A DNA stretch of 8,674 nucleotides from Syntrophomonadaceae bacterium (GTDB lineage Bacteria; Bacillota; Syntrophomonadia; Syntrophomonadales; Syntrophomonadaceae), in NCBI GenBank assembly GCA_030526885.1, contig JAUNBV010000082.1, forward strand, positions 1 to 8,674, read 5' to 3'. The notes under the pieces are model-generated. The model searched no databases, had not been told where the DNA came from, and saw only the letters and a program-made list of their open reading frames with translations. This document shows positions 5,760-8,674 of the stretch, piece after piece (the stretch's first letter is position 1; each line of letters starts with the position of its first letter). The position numbers and the translations under genes were made by a program.

Positions 5760-6551
5760 ATGGCGATGGCCTGCGATGCCATCATCCTGGCCGGCGGCGA
5801 ATTGAACGGCGAATTACGCAATATTGCCGCTCAGGGCAATGAGGGGCTAATCCTGGTCGGATCGGCGCCGATGATTCATTATGTCTACACGGCGCTACGC
5901 GCCGCTGCGGGCATCAACCGTATCGTTATCAGCGGTCCGGTAGAACTGTTGTCCGCCATCCTTCCCCGCGACGACGAGCAATTATATTTCACCCCCGGTG
6001 GAGACAACATGGCGGACAGCTTTGCCAGCGCGGTAAACTTTTTGCGCCGACAGGGCGCGGCTAACCATCTGCTGGCGCTGCCGGTGGATATCCCCTTGAT
6101 CTCTCCGGAAGCCATTGAGGATTTTATCCGGCGCTGTGAGGATATCGAGGGCGATTTTTTTTACTCCCTGGTGTTGCGCGAGGTATGTCGGGAAAAGTAT
6201 CCCGAGCAAATCCGCACCTATTTCAAGCTCAAGGATGGCGTGTTTACCGGGGGCAATCTGCTGCTCATAAATAATTCCGTGGTAGACCGCACTCTAATCA
6301 TGGGACAAAAGCTGGTGGCGCGGCGCAAAAACCCGCTGGCGCTGGTAAGCCTGTTCGGTCCGGTGGTATCGCTGAAGTTGCTTTTGGGCCGGCTCTCCAT
6401 CGCCGCCGCCGAGCGGCGCGCGCTTAAGGTACTCAAGATCCGCGGCCGCGCCGTAGTCACCCCCTATGCCGAGATTGGCATAGATGTAGATAAACTGTCC
6501 GATCTGGAGACCGTTAAAAAATATTTGTGCGCGGATCCGATCGAGGAATGA
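5760..6551 (+). CDS. Nucleotidyltransferase-fold protein (NTP_transferase/MobA-like), substrate unknown
   Basis: This 263-residue protein starts with the fold's nucleotide-binding strand, CDAIILAGG (5-13), and has LPVDIPLIS with a probable metal-binding Asp110. It also has FTGGNLLLIN and a C-terminal GIDVDKLSDLETVKKYL, which resembles the end of MobA-like and related cytidylyl/molybdopterin-type transferases. The usual GxSxRMGxxK signature after LAGG is absent: the segment reads ELNGELRNIAAQGNEGL. The product of a nucleotidyl transfer therefore cannot be named. A hydrophobic stretch (about residues 197-213, LALVSLFGPVVSLKLLL) could touch the membrane. GAAAGGGG at 5743-5750 serves the ATG at 5760; a second ATG two codons later is also possible. 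The gene is squeezed between the regulator (22-base gap) and glmU (14-base gap), so a role near sugar-nucleotide or envelope metabolism is a reasonable guess but not shown. Confidence 0.82.
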   Translation: MAMACDAIILAGGELNGELRNIAAQGNEGLILVGSAPMIHYVYTALRAAAGINRIVISGPVELLSAILPRDDEQLYFTPGGDNMADSFASAVNFLRRQGAANHLLALPVDIPLISPEAIEDFIRRCEDIEGDFFYSLVLREVCREKYPEQIRTYFKLKDGVFTGGNLLLINNSVVDRTLIMGQKLVARRKNPLALVSLFGPVVSLKLLLGRLSIAAAERRALKVLKIRGRAVVTPYAEIGIDVDKLSDLETVKKYLCADPIEE

Positions 6552-6559
6552 GGAAGGAG
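6552..6559 (+). promoter_or_regulatory. Ribosome binding site of glmU
   Basis: GGAAGGAG begins directly after the stop of the preceding gene and lies 6 bases before the ATG at 6566. It selects that ATG over in-frame starts farther upstream (6527, 6548), which would add residues unlike any GlmU N-terminus. Confidence 0.75.
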
Positions 6560-6565
6560 TACGCT

Positions 6566-7930
6566 ATGGAATTTTCCGCCATCATTCTGGCCGCCGGTAA
6601 AGGCACGCGCATGAAGTCGGCGCGCTCCAAACTGGTACATCAGGCCGCCGGGCTGGCCGTTATCGAGCATGTGGTGGCTGCCACGCGCGCCGCCGGGGTG
6701 CGGCGCATCACATTGGTGCTGGGCCACGGGCGGGAGGAAGTAGAGGCCTTGTTTGCCGGGCAGAGCGATATCACCTACGCCTTGCAGGAGGAGCAATTGG
6801 GCACCGGCCATGCCATGCTGATGGCCGCGCCATACTTTCAGGATGACGATACCGTGTTGGTGCTGGCCGGTGATACCCCCCTGTTGCGCCCGGTAACGTT
6901 AATCGATTTCATGGCGGCTTACCGGCAGCAGGGCTTCGGAGCGGCAGTACTCAGCACCCGTTTGGACGATCCCACCGGCTATGGCCGCATCGTGCGCGAT
7001 CGCAAGGGCCAACTGCAGGCGATCGTCGAGGAAAAGGATGCGGACACCGACATCAAAGCGATAAAGGAAATAAACTCCGGCATGTACTGCTTCAACGCCG
7101 GCACGGCTTTCGCCGCCCTGCGGGAACTGGGTAACGACAACGCTCAGGGCGAATATTATCTCACCGATATCCTGGCTATCCTCCGTGAACAGGGGCAGCC
7201 GGTGCAGTGCATCTGCGTGGATGCCAAGGAAGATATTTACGGGATCAATGACCGCCGCCAATTGGCCGCCGCCGAAAAGGTCCTGCGCCGCCGTAAAAAC
7301 GATGAAGTGATGCTAAGCGGCGTCACCCTGATGGATCCGGATACCGTATATATCGATGTTGGCGTAAACATCGGGCCCGATACCGTTATCTACCCCCAAA
7401 CCATGCTCCAGGGCGCCACCGTAATCGGCAGCGGCTGTGAAATCGGCCCCAATACCCGCATCGCCGATTCCGTGCTGGGCGATCGCGTCACCGTGGAGCA
7501 GTCCCGTATCAGCCAAGCCAAAGTGGGAGATGATTGCAACATAGGCCCCTTTGCTTATCTGCGCCCGGAAACGGTATTAAATTCCGGGGTGACGGTAGGA
7601 GATTTTGTAGAAATAAAGAAATCTATTATAGGCGAGCACAGTAAGATACCGCACCTGAGTTATGTGGGCGACGCCGTTATCGGCAAAGACGTGAACGTGG
7701 GCGCCGGCACCATCACCTGCAATTACGACGGAGTCAACAAGCACCGGACCGTGCTGGAGGATGGAGCCTTCATCGGCAGCAACACTAATCTGGTGGCTCC
7801 GGTGACCATCGGTTGCAACGCTTTTACCGGCGCAGGTTCCACCATTACCAAAGATGTCCCCGCCAATGCTCTGGCGGTTGAACGAGCTCCGCAGCGCATC
7901 ATAGAAAAATGGGGGAGGAAAAAAACATGA
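6566..7930 (+). CDS. glmU: Bifunctional GlmU: GlcN-1-P acetyltransferase / GlcNAc-1-P uridylyltransferase
   Basis: GlmU makes UDP-GlcNAc for peptidoglycan and wall polymers in two steps: acetyl transfer from acetyl-CoA to glucosamine-1-phosphate, then uridylyl transfer from UTP. It works as a cytosolic trimer. The 454 residues match the usual 450-460. The N-terminal Rossmann-like domain shows LAAGKGTRMKS, a Lys in SKLVH (normally PKVLH), QLGTGHAM, AGDTPLL, EINSGMYCFN and GINDRRQLA. The C-terminal left-handed beta-helix has hexapeptide repeats from about residue 250, and the acetyltransferase centre IPHLSYVGDA with His363, matching E. coli His363. It then has GAGTITCNYDGVNKHRT and FIGSNTNLVAPVTIG. 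The K-P-M after the PKVLH region is replaced by L-A-V, a mild departure. Its stop overlaps the prs start by 4 bases (ATGA), so the two genes are probably translationally coupled. Confidence 0.97.
   Translation: MEFSAIILAAGKGTRMKSARSKLVHQAAGLAVIEHVVAATRAAGVRRITLVLGHGREEVEALFAGQSDITYALQEEQLGTGHAMLMAAPYFQDDDTVLVLAGDTPLLRPVTLIDFMAAYRQQGFGAAVLSTRLDDPTGYGRIVRDRKGQLQAIVEEKDADTDIKAIKEINSGMYCFNAGTAFAALRELGNDNAQGEYYLTDILAILREQGQPVQCICVDAKEDIYGINDRRQLAAAEKVLRRRKNDEVMLSGVTLMDPDTVYIDVGVNIGPDTVIYPQTMLQGATVIGSGCEIGPNTRIADSVLGDRVTVEQSRISQAKVGDDCNIGPFAYLRPETVLNSGVTVGDFVEIKKSIIGEHSKIPHLSYVGDAVIGKDVNVGAGTITCNYDGVNKHRTVLEDGAFIGSNTNLVAPVTIGCNAFTGAGSTITKDVPANALAVERAPQRIIEKWGRKKT
7911..7918 (+). promoter_or_regulatory. 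Ribosome binding site of prs inside the glmU 3' end
   Basis: GGGGGAGG lies 8 bases before the ATG at 7927. The alternative in-frame ATG at 7948 has GGAGG directly abutting it, with no spacer, so the upstream ATG is preferred. That gives prs a 7-residue leader (MKASRWR) before the usual MKLFTGNAN start. Confidence 0.7.
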
Positions 7931-8674
7931 AGGCATCGCGATGGAGGATGAAGTTGTTTACCGGCAACGCCAATCCTTGTCTGGCAAGGGAAATCGCAGA
8001 CTATCTGGGACTGGCGGTAGGCAACGCTACCGTGTCGCATTTTTCCGACGGCGAAATAAACGTGGCCATCGACGAAAGCGTGCGCGGGGTAGACGCCTTT
8101 GTCATCCAGCCCACCTGCTCCCCCGGCAACGAGACGCTGATGGAGCTGCTGATCATGATCGACGCTATCCGGCGCGCTTCCGCCTCGCGCATCAATGCCG
8201 TCATCCCCTATTACGGTTACGCCCGGCAGGACCGCAAAAGCCGCGCCCGTGACCCTATCACCGCCAAGTTGGTAGCCAACCTCATCGCCCAGGCCGGAGC
8301 GGACCGCGTGATTGCCGTGGATCTCCACGCCACTCAGATCCAGGGCTTTTTCGATATCCCCGTCGATCATTTGCCCGGCGTACCCACCATCGCCGAATAC
8401 TTTAAGAGCATCGGGCTCAACGAAAACTCGGTGGTGCTTTCTCCCGACGTCGGCGGCGTGACCCGCGCCCGCGACTTGGCGGCCAAGCTTTCCGCCCCGC
8501 TGGCCATAGTTGATAAACGCCGCCCGGCGCCCAATGTATCCGAAATCATGAACGTCATCGGTGAAGTCGAAGGCCGCTCCGTTATCATCATCGACGATAT
8601 CGTCGATACCGCCGGGACCGTGTGCACGGCCTGCGAGGAGATGATGAAAAAAGGGGCCAAGGAGGTCTATGTCG
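7927..8674 (+). CDS. prs: Ribose-phosphate pyrophosphokinase (PRPP synthetase), 5' part; runs off right edge
   Basis: Prs transfers pyrophosphate from ATP to ribose-5-phosphate to give PRPP, the precursor for purines, pyrimidines, histidine, tryptophan and NAD. The first 249 codons are present of the usual 310-320. Visible class I features are KLFTGNANPCLAREIADYLG, FSDGEINVAIDESVRG, the ATP-site run PYYGYARQDRKSRARDPITA, DLHATQIQGFF with His134, SPDVGGVTRARDLA, the catalytic-loop start VDKRRPAPN with Lys197, and the PRPP loop DDIVDTAGT (223-231). In most homologues the His motif reads DLHAGQIQG and the next block DHLYAVP; here these are DLHATQIQG and DHLPGVP, mild changes. The ATG overlaps the glmU stop. 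The order glmU-prs is conserved widely in Firmicutes. Confidence 0.96.
   Translation, partial: MKASRWRMKLFTGNANPCLAREIADYLGLAVGNATVSHFSDGEINVAIDESVRGVDAFVIQPTCSPGNETLMELLIMIDAIRRASASRINAVIPYYGYARQDRKSRARDPITAKLVANLIAQAGADRVIAVDLHATQIQGFFDIPVDHLPGVPTIAEYFKSIGLNENSVVLSPDVGGVTRARDLAAKLSAPLAIVDKRRPAPNVSEIMNVIGEVEGRSVIIIDDIVDTAGTVCTACEEMMKKGAKEVYV

Noticed and set aside
7948..7950. ATG at 7948 as the start of prs, giving the more usual MKLFTGNAN N-terminus.
   Set aside because: GGAGG abuts it with no spacer, whereas the ATG at 7927 has GGGGGAGG at 8 bases and the common 4-base overlap with the glmU stop.

Overview
The window reads as chromosomal DNA from an endospore-forming Firmicute (Clostridia in the broad sense). 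The evidence is a SpoIIR homologue, a high-GC clostridial style of coding with GGAGG-type ribosome binding sites, and an ispE-regulator-nucleotidyltransferase-glmU-prs gene string that resembles the ispE/glmU/prs neighbourhood of Bacillus and of Moorella/Desulfotomaculum-like bacteria. The genus cannot be fixed from sequence alone. No tRNA, rRNA, CRISPR array, insertion sequence or phage gene was seen, and no gap between genes exceeds about 210 bases.

Layout. Positions 1-2200 on the minus strand hold the N-terminal 733 codons of a very large 2-hydroxyacyl-CoA dehydratase activase-type protein (two ASKHA ATPase units, then the start of a DUF2229-type region); the gene runs off the left edge. 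A 209-base divergent intergenic region (2201-2409) carries a plausible minus-strand promoter. On the plus strand there follow a GalE-like epimerase (2410-3411) that lacks the catalytic lysine, a 151-base gap with a perfect 24-base palindrome, spoIIR (3563-4132), an 85-base gap with a TATAAT box, and then a tightly packed string: ispE (4218-5099), a FadR/GntR-type regulator (about 5096-5737), a nucleotidyltransferase of unknown substrate (5760-6551), glmU (6566-7930) and prs (7927 to beyond the right edge).

How the genes fit together. The ispE-to-prs string looks like one transcription unit, with overlaps or gaps of at most 22 bases. It joins isoprenoid precursor synthesis (IspE), UDP-GlcNAc synthesis for the wall (GlmU) and PRPP supply (Prs), with an FCD-domain regulator in the middle. 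SpoIIR carries the forespore-to-mother-cell signal that triggers pro-sigma-E processing. The activase would reductively switch on a radical-type dehydratase in anaerobic metabolism, but no dehydratase subunit gene lies in the window.

The most unusual observations are the GalE-family protein with a Val in place of the active-site Lys and further substitutions around the active site, and the perfect palindrome just ahead of spoIIR. No clearly new multi-gene system was found.
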